A stretch of DNA of 35,660 nt from Janthinobacterium sp. ROICE36 (GTDB lineage: Bacteria > Pseudomonadota > Gammaproteobacteria > Burkholderiales > Burkholderiaceae_D): positions 1-35,660 of the forward strand of contig NZ_PEBS01000057.1 of NCBI RefSeq assembly GCF_002869965.1, written 5' to 3'. The notes below the pieces were generated by a model. That model did no database searches. It worked only from the letters and a program-made list of their open reading frames with translations, and was not told the DNA's origin. Both the position numbers and the translations under genes were made by a program. Of the stretch, positions 1 through 8,782 are shown piece by piece (position 1 is the first letter of the stretch; every line of letters starts with the position of its first letter).

Positions 1-1
1 T

Positions 2-91
2 AGCAAGAAGTGGACGATGCCAATACGGGACTGGAAAGCGGCACTGAACCGCTTCGCCATCCAGTTTGAAGACCGGGTACCGCAGACTTAA
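2..91 (+). mobile_element. C-terminal end of an IS256-family transposase (partial)
   Basis: The last 29 codons of a reading frame that enters from the left edge and stops at TAA 89-91. The tail contains KKWTMPIRDWKAALNRFAI followed by an FxxR segment, which resembles the C-terminus of IS256/mutator-type DDE transposases. The catalytic part lies outside the window, so completeness cannot be judged. It runs toward the LysR gene but ends before it. Confidence 0.75.
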
Positions 92-99
92 ACGAAAAA

Positions 100-129
100 C
101 CGTTTACACAGAATTCAGTACACCCCCAC
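100..129. repeat. Probable right terminal inverted repeat of the IS256-type element
   Basis: Just after the transposase stop lies CGTTTACACAGAATTC, the kind of terminal repeat common at the ends of IS256-family elements. The left end is not in the window, so the exact outer boundary (about 116-130) and any target duplication cannot be fixed. Confidence 0.5.
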
Positions 130-144
130 GATCAGCTTCCTGAC

Positions 145-1038
145 TTACTCCTTGTGACGAATAGCTTCGACAACAATCCGAAGTGCCCTCGATTCGTGGC
201 GGCGGCTGGGATAGTACGCATGGAGGCCAGGAAACTTTCCACACCAGTCGCTCATGACGCTGATTAATCGGCCCTCCCGTATGTATCCCGCCACCAGGTC
301 TTCCGTGACGAACGCCAAGCCATTGCCGCTCAAGGCCGCTTGTACCATGGGCACGGCGCTGGTAAACACGGCCTGGCCGCTCACCCTAGCTTCCACGTTG
401 CGTCCATCATGCTGCAGTTCCCACGCTTAGATGCCGCCACTGCCTGCGAGCCGCAGTGTGATGCAATTGTGCTTCATCAGGTCATGCAAATTGGTGGGTT
501 GCATATGCCAAGAGAAGTAGGCAGGTGAGCCAACGATCATGGTAGGAATATCGGGCGTGAGCCGGACGGCAATCATGTCTTCCGCCACCTGATCTCCATA
601 GCGTACTCCGATATCATAACGGTCCGCCGCAATATCGATCAGCTTGTAATCTGATTGAATCTCGATATTCAGGTCTGGATAATGAGGCAGCACCGGTGCC
701 AGCCTTGGCCACAGCAGGGTATCAATAACATGGTCGATGGCGGTGATGCGCACTGTTCCCGCCGGCTTGCCATTCAAATCGCTGACAGCGGCGATTTCAG
801 CATGGACCTCATCAAGCCGCGGCGCGACATTGGTCAGCAGACGCTCGCCTGCTTCTGTCGGCGAAACACTCCTGGTCGTACGATTGAGCAGCCGCACGCC
901 CAGCAGGGCTTCCATATCCCGAATGATGTGACTGAGAGTGGATTGGGACATGCCTAGCTTGATGGCGGCACGGGTGAAACTGCGTTCGCGTGCGACCTCA
1001 AAAAATATAAGAATGTCAATGATGTTATCTCTGGCCAT
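145..1038 (-). pseudogene. LysR-type transcriptional regulator interrupted by one in-frame stop codon
   Basis: A LysR-family regulator of 298 codons, the usual family length. Residues 1-60 are the winged helix-turn-helix (FFEVARERSFTRAAIKLGMS then SQSTLSHIIRDME); the rest is the periplasmic-binding-like effector domain. Codon 204 is TAA (minus strand, 427-429), and the same frame continues without any indel into GRNVEARVSGQAVF and ends with PGLHAYYPSRRHESRAL, which is typical for the family C-terminus. In relatives the broken spot usually reads Gly-Gly-x-Tyr-Ala-Trp-Glu, so a Tyr codon TAC/TAT probably became TAA. A 203-residue product would keep the DNA-binding domain but lose half of the effector domain. 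It is divergent from the hydrolase gene at 1262, which it probably controlled. A base-calling error remains possible. Confidence 0.8.
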
Positions 1039-1094
1039 TTGAATAATTCCTGAAACCGGCTGTTAAGGGTATCCCGTCGTGGTGCCTGGCAACG

Positions 1095-1115
1095 GATGAT
1101 ACCAATTGGATATGC
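1095..1115. promoter_or_regulatory. Possible LysR binding site in the divergent intergenic region
   Basis: The region between the LysR gene and the hydrolase contains the palindrome CCAATTGG (1102-1109) inside a T-N11-A frame (T1100, A1112), the generic LysR box layout. It lies about 65 bp upstream of the LysR start. The rest of 1039-1261 is AT-rich (around 1115-1145). T-N11-A is a loose pattern, so this is only a candidate. Confidence 0.3.
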
Positions 1116-1261
1116 GATTTTTAATATAAATATACACAATATTCATGGCCGTCACACATATACCTATTCGAGATTTCGGTGCGCAGGTGCGTTAAGCGCG
1201 ACGTACGATGCACGTCAACACCTACAACGTGCCCCATACCTAACGAACTGGAGAAGCAGAC

Positions 1262-2353
1262 ATGAGCATAGATGACATAGCACGCCGTGATTTCTTAAAG
1301 ACTGCTGGCACAGGCATGGCCGTGCTGGGCAGCCTTTCCGTTGCCGCTAGTTCAGCGTTCGCCGCCGATCGCAAGCCAATGCCGGATATGTCCAACAACG
1401 CTGACAACTTCTACAGGAGCGCGACAGTCACTTCGCGCAAGGTCAGTTTCAACAACCAGTACCAGATGCAGCTCGTCGGCGCTCTGTTCACACCCAAGGA
1501 TATCAACCGCAATGCCAGGCATCCCGCGATCATCATCGGTCACCCGATGGGCGCGGTAAAGGAGCAAAGCTCAAATCTGTACGCGCAGAAACTGGCCGAG
1601 CAGGGTTTCGTCACGCTGGCCATCGATCAGTCGTTCTGGGGCGAAAGCGCCGGCCAGCCGCGCAATGCCGTAGCGCCGGACATCTACGCCGAAGCCTTCA
1701 GCGCGGCGGTGGACTATCTGGGCACCCAGCCATTCGTCGACAGGGAACGGATCGGCGTTCTCGGCATTTGCGGCAGCGGCAGTTTCGTCATCAGTGCCGC
1801 CAGGATCGATCCGCGCATGAAGGCCATTGCCACTGTCAGCATGTACGATATGGGCGCCGCCAACCGCAATGCACTGCACCATTCGCAGACGCTGGAGCAA
1901 CGCAAGCAGATCATTGCCGAGGCGGCGCAACAGCGCTATGTGGAATTTACCGGTGGCGCCATCAAGTACACCGGTGGAACCGTGCACAAGCTCGATGGCA
2001 ATACGCATCCAATCCAGCGCGAGTTCTACGACTTTTATCGCACCGCGCGCGGCGAGTTCACCCCGGCAGGGTCGTTGCGCGAACTGACGACGCACCCGAC
2101 GCTGGCCAGCAACGTCAAGTTCATGAACTTTTATCCGTTCAACGACATTGAGACGATTTCCCCACGTCCCATGCTGTTCATCACGGGCGACCAGGCGCAT
2201 TCCAGTGAATTCAGCGAAGCGGCTTTCCGGCTTGCGGCCCACCCCAAGGAACTGGTGATCGTGCCAGGCGCCGGGCACGTCGATCTGTATGACCGGGTGA
2301 AACTCATTCCCTGGGAGAAGTTGAACGCATTCTTCCACAAGAATCTGGCATAG
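1262..2353 (+). CDS. Tat-exported alpha/beta hydrolase, YcjY/dienelactone-hydrolase-like
   Basis: 363 residues. The N-terminus carries a twin-arginine signal (RRDFLK, residues 8-13) followed by a hydrophobic stretch and SAFAAD, so the mature enzyme should be exported folded to the periplasm. The nucleophile elbow reads GICGSG with Cys170 at the nucleophile position, as in YcjY-like and dienelactone-hydrolase-like members. A late Asp (FITGDQAH) and His (PGAGHVDLYDR) complete a plausible triad. The substrate is unknown; ester or lactone cleavage is the family expectation. The start is supported by GGAGA about 9 bp upstream. The gene lies 9 bp ahead of the MFS gene and is probably co-transcribed with it; the broken LysR regulator is divergent. 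Confidence 0.8.
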   Translation: MSIDDIARRDFLKTAGTGMAVLGSLSVAASSAFAADRKPMPDMSNNADNFYRSATVTSRKVSFNNQYQMQLVGALFTPKDINRNARHPAIIIGHPMGAVKEQSSNLYAQKLAEQGFVTLAIDQSFWGESAGQPRNAVAPDIYAEAFSAAVDYLGTQPFVDRERIGVLGICGSGSFVISAARIDPRMKAIATVSMYDMGAANRNALHHSQTLEQRKQIIAEAAQQRYVEFTGGAIKYTGGTVHKLDGNTHPIQREFYDFYRTARGEFTPAGSLRELTTHPTLASNVKFMNFYPFNDIETISPRPMLFITGDQAHSSEFSEAAFRLAAHPKELVIVPGAGHVDLYDRVKLIPWEKLNAFFHKNLA

Positions 2354-2362
2354 GCCCGTACC

Positions 2363-3577
2363 ATGACAGCACCAATAAGCAGCACGATCCCGGATGGCGT
2401 GCAGGGGCGCGCTGACGCCGGTACGCAGGCGGCCTTGTGGGGCGGCGTCTTCGCCATGACGCTGTGCGTTTTCGCGCTGATCGCCTCGGAATTCATGCCC
2501 GTCAGCCTGTTGACGCCCATGGCGAGGGATCTACTCGTCAGCGAAGGATTGGCAGGACAGGGCATTGCCATCTCCGGCGCCTTCGCCGTGCTCACCAGCC
2601 TGTCGATTTCCACAATCGCTGGCAACATGGACCGCAAAACACTCCTGCTGGGGCTGACCGCACTGATGGCCGCTTCCGGGGCCGTCGTCGCGATGGCGCC
2701 GAACTATCTTCTGTACATGGCGGGACGTGCGCTAATCGGCGTGGTGGTTGGCGGCTTCTGGTCTTTGTCGGCCGCCATCGCGATGCGCCTGGTGCCTTCC
2801 CCTCAGGTGCCGCGCGCGCTGGCCATCTTCAATGGCGGCAATGCGCTGGCGACCGTCGTCGCCGCGCCCCTGGGCAGTTACCTCGGTTCTGTCATCGGAT
2901 GGCGTGGTGCTTTCTTTTGCCTGGTGCCAGTGGCCTTGATTGCCTTTGTCTGGCAGTGGATCAGCCTGCCTTCCATGCCACCCCAGGCTGCCTCGGCGGA
3001 TTCCCGCAACACCTTCAGACTGCTGCGGGATCCGAAGGTTGCCCTGGGCATGCTGGCTGTCAGCACGTTTTTCATGGGTCAGTTCGCCTTGTTCACCTAT
3101 TTGCGGCCATTCTTTGAAAGCGTGACGCGGGTAGGCATATCCACCTTGTCGCTGATACTGCTGGCAATTGGCGTAGGCGGCTTTATCGGCACCATCGTCA
3201 TCAGCAAGTTCCTGAAGTGGAATTTCTCCCGGACACTGGTTGCCATTCCCATCCTGATGGCATTGATCGCCGTGGCGCTGACCGTCTTTGGCAGCAAGGT
3301 CGCTGCCGTGGCGGCACTGCTGGGCACCTGGGGCGTTGTCGCGACCGCCGCGCCGGTAGGCTGGTGGTCCTGGCTGGCAATAACGCTGCCCCGGGATGCA
3401 GAGGCGGGTGGCGGGCTGATGGTGGCCGTCGTGCAACTCGCCATCGCCCTGGGTTCCACGATCGGCGGTCTGCTGTTCGACAGGAGTGGATACCAGAGCA
3501 CGTTCATCGCCAGTGCGGCCGTACTGTTGCTGGCAGCCTTCCTGACCTCGCGTGCGCTAGCGCTGCGGGCAAGCTGA
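2363..3577 (+). CDS. MFS transporter of the DHA1 type, NepI-like exporter
   Basis: 404 residues with about 12 hydrophobic segments and no signal peptide, so an inner-membrane major facilitator. The segments GGFWSLSAAIAMRLVP, AAPLGSYLGSVIGWR, NTFRLLRDP and PVGWWSW closely follow the layout of E. coli NepI, a purine-ribonucleoside exporter, as I remember that protein. Proton-driven export of a small molecule is therefore likely, but the substrate here is not known and nucleosides should not be assumed. It starts 9 bp after the Tat hydrolase stop and ends 20 bp before the cyclophilin-like lipoprotein gene, which suggests a three-gene unit. Confidence 0.8.
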   Translation: MTAPISSTIPDGVQGRADAGTQAALWGGVFAMTLCVFALIASEFMPVSLLTPMARDLLVSEGLAGQGIAISGAFAVLTSLSISTIAGNMDRKTLLLGLTALMAASGAVVAMAPNYLLYMAGRALIGVVVGGFWSLSAAIAMRLVPSPQVPRALAIFNGGNALATVVAAPLGSYLGSVIGWRGAFFCLVPVALIAFVWQWISLPSMPPQAASADSRNTFRLLRDPKVALGMLAVSTFFMGQFALFTYLRPFFESVTRVGISTLSLILLAIGVGGFIGTIVISKFLKWNFSRTLVAIPILMALIAVALTVFGSKVAAVAALLGTWGVVATAAPVGWWSWLAITLPRDAEAGGGLMVAVVQLAIALGSTIGGLLFDRSGYQSTFIASAAVLLLAAFLTSRALALRAS

Positions 3578-3597
3578 TCCATGCACCGGAGCAAGCA

Positions 3598-4149
3598 ATG
3601 ACTGCGCGCAAGCCAGCGCTTCGTAACGGCGCACGGCACCCAGGGGCCGGCAAGAGCGAACGCCGCCTATCTGATCGCCTGCATGGACTGGGCCTGTTGC
3701 TTGGCCTGCTCTTCCTCGGCGCTTGCGAAGCCCGACAACAATCTGCCTGCGTGCCATGCGTTTTTTCCGCGGCTGCGGTACCCCTGAAGCCGAAGGAGTC
3801 GCGTATGTGGATGGTTGTTGGAGAACGTCGCTTCGTCGTCATCTTGTCCGACAACGCGACCGGGCATGCATTTGCCAAGTTGCTGCCGCTGACGCTGGAT
3901 ATGGCCGAACTCAACGGTAACGAAAAGTATGCAGATCTGCAAAAGGCGCTGCCGGCTACCGCGACCAGGATGGAAATGATCAGCAATGGCGACCTTTTGC
4001 TGTACGGCTCGAAGACCTTGGTTGTCTTCTATAAGGCATTTACTTCACCGTACTCCTACTCAAACGTTGGTCGCGTGGCAAATCCGGTTGGGCTGGCCCA
4101 TGCACTGGGCGAGCACGGCGCCAGGGTCGAATTTCTTAGCTACAAATGA
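3598..4149 (+). CDS. Cyclophilin-like domain lipoprotein
   Basis: 183 residues. A long basic N-terminus is followed by LGLLLGLLFLGAC, a lipobox with Cys43, so the product is probably a lipoprotein. Residues 75-183 resemble the cyclophilin-like beta-barrel family (PF18050 type): FVVILSDNATGHAFAKLLPL, an acidic middle, NGDLLLYGSKTLVVFY and the closing SNVGRVANPVGLAHALG. Members of this family are often found beside flavodoxin or hydrolase genes and have no settled activity; prolyl isomerase activity should not be assumed. The ATG at 3598 has GGAG 7-9 bp upstream. It follows the MFS gene by 20 bp on the same strand. The 29-residue segment before the hydrophobic core is unusually long for a lipoprotein signal. 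Confidence 0.7.
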   Translation: MTARKPALRNGARHPGAGKSERRLSDRLHGLGLLLGLLFLGACEARQQSACVPCVFSAAAVPLKPKESRMWMVVGERRFVVILSDNATGHAFAKLLPLTLDMAELNGNEKYADLQKALPATATRMEMISNGDLLLYGSKTLVVFYKAFTSPYSYSNVGRVANPVGLAHALGEHGARVEFLSYK

Positions 4150-4233
4150 ACGCGGTTAGTATGGCGAGCCCAAGCAACGCAGCCATGGCCGTTTTCTCAG
4201 GCCCGCGGCTCTGGCCCGCCTTTCAATACAACC

Positions 4234-4764
4234 TTACTGAACACGCGCCAGGTACTCTGCCAGCTGGCCGAAAGTCGCCTTGAAGCCCTGCTGCATCGAC
4301 TCAAACCCCTGCTTGAACGTCTCATGCTGCTCATCCGTCGCCTTGTGCGGCGTCGACCTTAACGTCATCGTCGTTCTGCCGTTTTCCTCGGTGAGGGTCA
4401 TGGTATTGAACGACTCCAGCGGCCAGGTGGCGCTGACGGGGTGCTGCACGGGGTTGCCCTGCTTGTCGGCAAACGACAGGATGGAAACGATCCTTTCCGG
4501 CACTTCGATAGACTGGTAGGTGAACTTGCCCCACATCTCATAGCCATTCTCGGCGCGCATGCCGTAGTGGAAAACGCCGCCCGGCTGCAAGTCCAGCGCC
4601 AGCACGCTCAATTCAAAGCCCACGGGACCCCACCACTGGGCCAGTCGCTCCGGCTCCACCCACGACTGGAACACCAGTTCACGCGGCGCGTCAAAGGTTT
4701 GCGTGATGACAAAGTCGCTGCTGTCGCGGTGCTGTCCTTCCTGCTTCTGTTCTGCGGTGGCCAT
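4234..4764 (-). CDS. SRPBCC / AHSA1-family protein
   Basis: 176 residues of the START-like helix-grip fold. Hallmarks are ITQTFDAPRELVFQSWVEPE, then LAQWWGPVGFE, GGVFHYGMR and WGKFTYQSIEVPERIV, and a C-terminal helix with QGFESMQQGFKATFGQL. This AHSA1-type family binds hydrophobic ligands, and stand-alone bacterial members have mostly unknown partners. AGGAGAG lies just upstream of the start. It is convergent with the cyclophilin-like lipoprotein gene and lies downstream of the EF-G gene on the same strand, about 90 bp apart. Confidence 0.8.
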   Translation of the reverse strand: MATAEQKQEGQHRDSSDFVITQTFDAPRELVFQSWVEPERLAQWWGPVGFELSVLALDLQPGGVFHYGMRAENGYEMWGKFTYQSIEVPERIVSILSFADKQGNPVQHPVSATWPLESFNTMTLTEENGRTTMTLRSTPHKATDEQHETFKQGFESMQQGFKATFGQLAEYLARVQ

Positions 4765-4856
4765 GCTCTCTCCTGTGTTGGTAGACTGGCAGTGAATGTA
4801 ACAGTAGCGCCGAAAATGGGAAAGCCCTGTACGCCGCTTGACGGAGATAACCGTCG

Positions 4857-6962
4857 CTACTTCGCCTTCCCCGCCGCCACCTGGTCGAGGATATGCCTGG
4901 GCACGGCCGCATAGTGCTGGAATTCCATGGTGTAGGTGGCCCTGCCCTGCGTCAGCGAACGCAGGGTAGTGGAATAGCCGAACATTTCGGCCAGCGGCAC
5001 CAGAGCCTTGACGATGCGCCCCGCGCCGCCGGGGATGTCGTCAACGCCCTGCACCATGCCGCGCCTGGCCGTCAAATCGCCCATGACGTTGCCCATGAAT
5101 TCTTCCGGCGTTTCCGCCTCCACCTGCATCATCGGTTCCAGCAGCACGGGCGACGCTTTGCGCATGCCATCCTTGAAGGCGATGGAACCGGCCATGCGAA
5201 ACGCGTTTTCATTCGAATCGACGTCATGGTAGGAGCCGAAGGTGAGCGTAGCCTTGACGTCCACCACCGGGTAGCCGGCCAGCACGCCGGCCTTCAAGGT
5301 TTCGACGATGCCCTTGTCGACGGCGGGGATGAATTCGCGCGGCACCACGCCACCCTTGACGGCGTCGACGAACTGGTAGCCCGTGCCTGGCGGCAAGGGT
5401 TCCAGTTTCAGCACCACGTGGCCGTACTGGCCCCGTCCGCCCGACTGCTTGACGAACTTGCCCTCGATATCTTCCACCGTGCGCGTGATGGTTTCACGGT
5501 ACGCCACTTGCGGCTTGCCCACGTTCGCTTCCACGCCAAATTCGCGGCGCATGCGGTCGACTAAAATTTCCAGGTGCAATTCGCCCATGCCCGATATGAT
5601 GGTCTGCCCCGACTCCTGGTCCGTATGCACCCTGAACGACGGATCTTCCTGCGCCAGGCGGTTCAGGGCGATGCCCATCTTTTCCTGGTCCGGCTTGGTC
5701 TTCGGTTCGACCGCCTGGGAAATCACGGGTTCCGGGAAGATCATCTTTTCCAGCACGATGATGTGGTCGATGGCGCACAGGGTGTCGCCCGTGGTGACGG
5801 CTTTCAGGCCCACGGCGGCGGCGATGTCGCCCGCATACACTTCCTTGATTTCCTTGCGCTCGTTCGCATGCATCTGCAGGATGCGCCCCAGCCGTTCGCG
5901 CGCGCTCTTGGTGGGGTTGTAGACCATGTCGCCCGAGTTCACCACGCCCGAATACTCGCGGAAGAAGGTCAATTGCCCCACGAACGGGTCCGTCATGATC
6001 TTGAAGGCCAGCGCGGCAAAGTGCTCCTCGTCCGTCGGGTGGCGCTCCACCTCGTTGTCGTGCTCGTCGTGACCCATGATGGGCGGCACTTCCATGGGCG
6101 ACGGCAGGTAGTCGATGACGGCGTCCAGCATCGCCTGCACGCCCTTGTTCTTGAACGCGCTGCCGCACAGCATGGGCACGATTTCATTGCCGATGGTGCG
6201 CGCGCGCAAGGCCTGCTTGAGCTCCGCTTCCGTGAACGTGTCGCCATTCAGGTAGCGTTCCGTCATGTCAAGCGTGGCTTCGGCTGCCTGTTCGACCATA
6301 CGCTCGTGCCACTCCTGCGCCTGTTCCAGCAGTTCGGCGGGAATCTCGCCATAGCTGAACTGCACGCCCTGGCTGGCGTCGTCCCAGGTGATGGCGCGCA
6401 TTTTCAGCAGGTCGATCACGCCTGTAAAGTGCTCTTCGGCACCGATGGGCAGCTGGATGGGCACGGCCACGCCTTTCAGGCGCTCGCCGATCTGCTTGCG
6501 CACGCGCAAGAAATCCGCGCCCACCCTGTCCATCTTGTTGATGAAGGCGATGCGCGGCACGTGGTATTTATTGGCTTGCCGCCACACGGTTTCCGATTGC
6601 GGCTGCACGCCGCCAACGGCATCGTAGACCATGACGGCGCCATCGAGCACGCGCATCGAGCGCTCGACTTCTATCGTGAAATCCACGTGGCCCGGCGTGT
6701 CGATGATGTTGATGCGGTGTTCCAGGAAATTGCCGGCCATGCCTTTCCAGAAGGCCGTGGTGGCGGCCGAGGTGATGGTGATGCCCCGTTCCTGCTCCTG
6801 CTCCATCCAGTCCATGGTGGCGGCGCCATTGTGCACTTCGCCGATCTTGTGATTCACCCCCGTATAAAACAGGATGCGCTCGGTGGTGGTGGTCTTGCCG
6901 GCGTCGATATGGGCGCTGATGCCGATGTTGCGATAGCGCTCGATAGGTGTTTTGCGGGTCAT
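4857..6962 (-). CDS. fusA: Elongation factor G, stand-alone copy
   Basis: 701 residues, full EF-G length. It catalyses GTP-driven translocation of tRNA and mRNA on the ribosome and acts in the cytoplasm. The G domain shows AHIDAGKT (G1, residues 17-24), GITITSAATT, DTPGH (G3) and NKMD (G4); domains II-V follow, ending in QHYAAVPRHILDQV. The start MTRKTPIERYRNIGIS is the usual EF-G N-terminus and is preceded by GGAGA. An upstream in-frame extension of 40 codons is open to 7082 but does not look like EF-G. The gene is not next to rpsL, rpsG or tuf, so it is probably a second EF-G gene of the genome rather than the str-operon copy; that is an inference, since the rest of the genome is not visible. 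Confidence 0.95.
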   Translation of the reverse strand: MTRKTPIERYRNIGISAHIDAGKTTTTERILFYTGVNHKIGEVHNGAATMDWMEQEQERGITITSAATTAFWKGMAGNFLEHRINIIDTPGHVDFTIEVERSMRVLDGAVMVYDAVGGVQPQSETVWRQANKYHVPRIAFINKMDRVGADFLRVRKQIGERLKGVAVPIQLPIGAEEHFTGVIDLLKMRAITWDDASQGVQFSYGEIPAELLEQAQEWHERMVEQAAEATLDMTERYLNGDTFTEAELKQALRARTIGNEIVPMLCGSAFKNKGVQAMLDAVIDYLPSPMEVPPIMGHDEHDNEVERHPTDEEHFAALAFKIMTDPFVGQLTFFREYSGVVNSGDMVYNPTKSARERLGRILQMHANERKEIKEVYAGDIAAAVGLKAVTTGDTLCAIDHIIVLEKMIFPEPVISQAVEPKTKPDQEKMGIALNRLAQEDPSFRVHTDQESGQTIISGMGELHLEILVDRMRREFGVEANVGKPQVAYRETITRTVEDIEGKFVKQSGGRGQYGHVVLKLEPLPPGTGYQFVDAVKGGVVPREFIPAVDKGIVETLKAGVLAGYPVVDVKATLTFGSYHDVDSNENAFRMAGSIAFKDGMRKASPVLLEPMMQVEAETPEEFMGNVMGDLTARRGMVQGVDDIPGGAGRIVKALVPLAEMFGYSTTLRSLTQGRATYTMEFQHYAAVPRHILDQVAAGKAK

Positions 6963-7108
6963 CACAATCTCCATGGCTAGCCCCGGCACCCGGTTTTCCA
7001 GTGTAGCAGACATCAATTTGGAGGGCGATCGGTGCGCAGTTTTTACCATGCGCGCAACACTGACATGAACGCGCACGCGCATTGCACAGGATAAACAAGA
7101 GTTTCCGC

Positions 7109-7114
7109 TATACT
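7109..7114 (+). promoter_or_regulatory. Candidate -10 element for the phospholipase gene
   Basis: TATACT about 100 bp upstream of the coding start. No good -35 hexamer lies at 16-18 bp. A short hairpin (7157-7163 with 7169-7175, GCACGGT/ACCGTGC) would sit in the leader. Confidence 0.4.
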
Positions 7115-7215
7115 TTCAACTCTGTAAATCCAACAAAGATTAATCAGAATCAAGACGCACGGTGATGTACCGTGCAAGGCGACGCCGCTGGCATGCCAGC
7201 CCAGGTGCGCACCGA

Positions 7216-8355
7216 ATGACATGTCCCTCTCAGCCTATGACTATCCGACTAAGAAAAATAATCCTCTCTTCCCTGCTGGCGTCGCCGGCGCTGGCCATGG
7301 CCGGCGAACTGGAACAGCAAATGCAGCGTTGCGCCGTGCTTGGCGATGCCAGCGCCCGCCTGGGCTGCTTCGACACCCTGGCCAAGGCGGCGGAAAAAGC
7401 CACCATCGCCGCTGGCGGTGATCCCGCCACCGCGGCCGTCACCCTGGCAGCGGCCGCCGAGGTCTCCCCCCTCACGCCGGTCAGTCCGCCGGGCGTGGCC
7501 ACGCCCGACGCCGTCAACGCAGCCATTCCCGCCATCGCCCAGACTGGCGCGGCGCCACCGGAAGCGCCGATTTCGCGTACGCAACAATCGTGGGAGCTCA
7601 ATGACGCTTCGAAGCGCGGCCTGTTCAACTTCCGCCCGCACCGCGACACCTATCTGTTGCTGGCCAATTATAGCGATGCGTCCAACGACGAACCGTTCCA
7701 GGATTTCACGCCGGGCGGCATCAAGAGCCAGCATGTGGAATTGACCTTCCAATTGAGCTTCAAGATGAAGCTGCTGGAAGACATCGCCGGCACGCCCATC
7801 GACATGTGGTTCGGCTACACGCAGCAAAGTTTCTGGCAAGCGTATAACCGCAAGGCATCGAGTCCCTTCCGCGAGACAAACTATCAGCCGGAATTGATGC
7901 TGGTCTTGCCGATCAACAAGAATTTCGCGGGCGTGGAGTTCAATTACCTGAACTTCGGCCTGGTGCACCAATCGAATGGCCAGACGTCGACCCTGTCGCG
8001 CAGCTGGAACCGCGTGTATGCCGAGCTGGGCGTGGAAAAAGACAACCTGGCCGTCACGACGCGCGTCTGGCACCGCCTCGACAATGGCAAGACCGACAAT
8101 GACAACATCGACATCACCGATTACATGGGACATGGCGACTTGCGCGTGAGCTACCGCAACAAAGGCCATGAATACGCCGTGACGGCCCGCCGCAATTTCA
8201 GCAAGAAACACGGCTCCATGCAGGCCAGCTGGGCTTTCCCGCTGAAAGCCAACCTGAAAGGCTATCTGCAACTGTTCTCCGGCTATGGCCAGAGCTTGAT
8301 CGACTACAACTATTCGCAGAAATCGATCGGTGCCGGTTTCATGGTCGACCTGTAA
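7216..8355 (+). CDS. pldA: Outer-membrane phospholipase A
   Basis: About 379 residues. A signal peptide (IRLRKIILSSLLASPALAMA) is followed by a roughly 100-residue Ala/Pro-rich region and then a 12-strand-type beta-barrel. The active-site segment reads FGLVHQSNGQTSTLSRSWNR; the His-x-Ser pair and SNG match OMPLA, where His and Ser are catalytic and a downstream Asn completes the triad. The enzyme hydrolyses acyl chains from phospholipids in the outer leaflet, normally as a calcium-dependent dimer. The start at 7216 is chosen because AGGTG lies 8 bp upstream; an ATG at 7237 would give a shorter signal peptide but has no visible ribosome-binding site. The C-terminus ends in an aromatic-rich strand (GAGFMVDL), as in barrel proteins. 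Confidence 0.88.
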   Translation: MTCPSQPMTIRLRKIILSSLLASPALAMAGELEQQMQRCAVLGDASARLGCFDTLAKAAEKATIAAGGDPATAAVTLAAAAEVSPLTPVSPPGVATPDAVNAAIPAIAQTGAAPPEAPISRTQQSWELNDASKRGLFNFRPHRDTYLLLANYSDASNDEPFQDFTPGGIKSQHVELTFQLSFKMKLLEDIAGTPIDMWFGYTQQSFWQAYNRKASSPFRETNYQPELMLVLPINKNFAGVEFNYLNFGLVHQSNGQTSTLSRSWNRVYAELGVEKDNLAVTTRVWHRLDNGKTDNDNIDITDYMGHGDLRVSYRNKGHEYAVTARRNFSKKHGSMQASWAFPLKANLKGYLQLFSGYGQSLIDYNYSQKSIGAGFMVDL

Positions 8356-8375
8356 GCAGCATAGTGACAACAACG

Positions 8376-8404
8376 AAAAATGGCGCCGAGGGCGCCATTT
8401 TTTA
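8376..8404 (+). terminator. Intrinsic terminator after the phospholipase gene
   Basis: Perfect stem AATGGCGCC / GGCGCCATT (8379-8387 with 8391-8399), loop GAG, followed by a T-run. An A-run on the left makes it usable from the other strand for the small membrane protein gene that ends at 8422. Confidence 0.9.
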
Positions 8405-8421
8405 TTGCGGAGAAGTAAATC

Positions 8422-8619
8422 TCAACGCCGCCCGCCACCCAGCACGCGCGCCGGCAGCATGACGATGGCGCGCAGCAGTTCGAACACGCCTTCCACGCCG
8501 ATGCCGATCAAGCGCAATGGCAGCAACAGCAGCCAGGCCAGCGGATACAGCACGAGCGCCAGCAAGGCCAGGGGCCAGCACACCAGCAAGAGCAGCAGCC
8601 ACAGCATAAATCCCAGCAT
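8422..8619 (-). CDS. Small hydrophobic membrane protein of unknown function
   Basis: 65 residues. Residues 2-40 form one long or two adjacent membrane helices rich in Leu and Trp (LWLLLLLVCWPLALLALVLY), followed by an amphipathic tail ending in GGGRR. The ATG at 8619 is preceded by GAGGGG at good spacing; upstream in-frame starts lack such a site. I do not recognise the family. It converges on the terminator shared with pldA. Confidence 0.65.
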   Translation of the reverse strand: MLGFMLWLLLLLVCWPLALLALVLYPLAWLLLLPLRLIGIGVEGVFELLRAIVMLPARVLGGGRR

Positions 8620-8782
8620 CGCGTTCCCCTCGAATGAAATGTGCGGAGCAAGCCATGCTTGCCCCGCTACCGTGACAGCACTATAGTAAAGCGCCGTCAC
8701 GGCGGCAACGGCCATGCGATGAACTGCATAATGCGGGGATGAACTGAGTAAAAAAGGGGATGAACGGTCGCTGGCGAGCGCT

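Noticed and set aside
1769..1771. Cys instead of Ser in the elbow of the Tat hydrolase as an oddity
   Set aside because: Cys nucleophiles are normal in the dienelactone-hydrolase/YcjY branch, so this is not a lost active site.
5574..6980. Long open frame of 468 codons opposite the EF-G gene
   Set aside because: His/Val/Gly-rich translation typical of an antisense frame in high-GC coding DNA; EF-G on the other strand is certain.
6963..7082. N-terminal extension of EF-G
   Set aside because: The 40 extra codons are not EF-G-like and the ribosome-binding site is directly before 6962.
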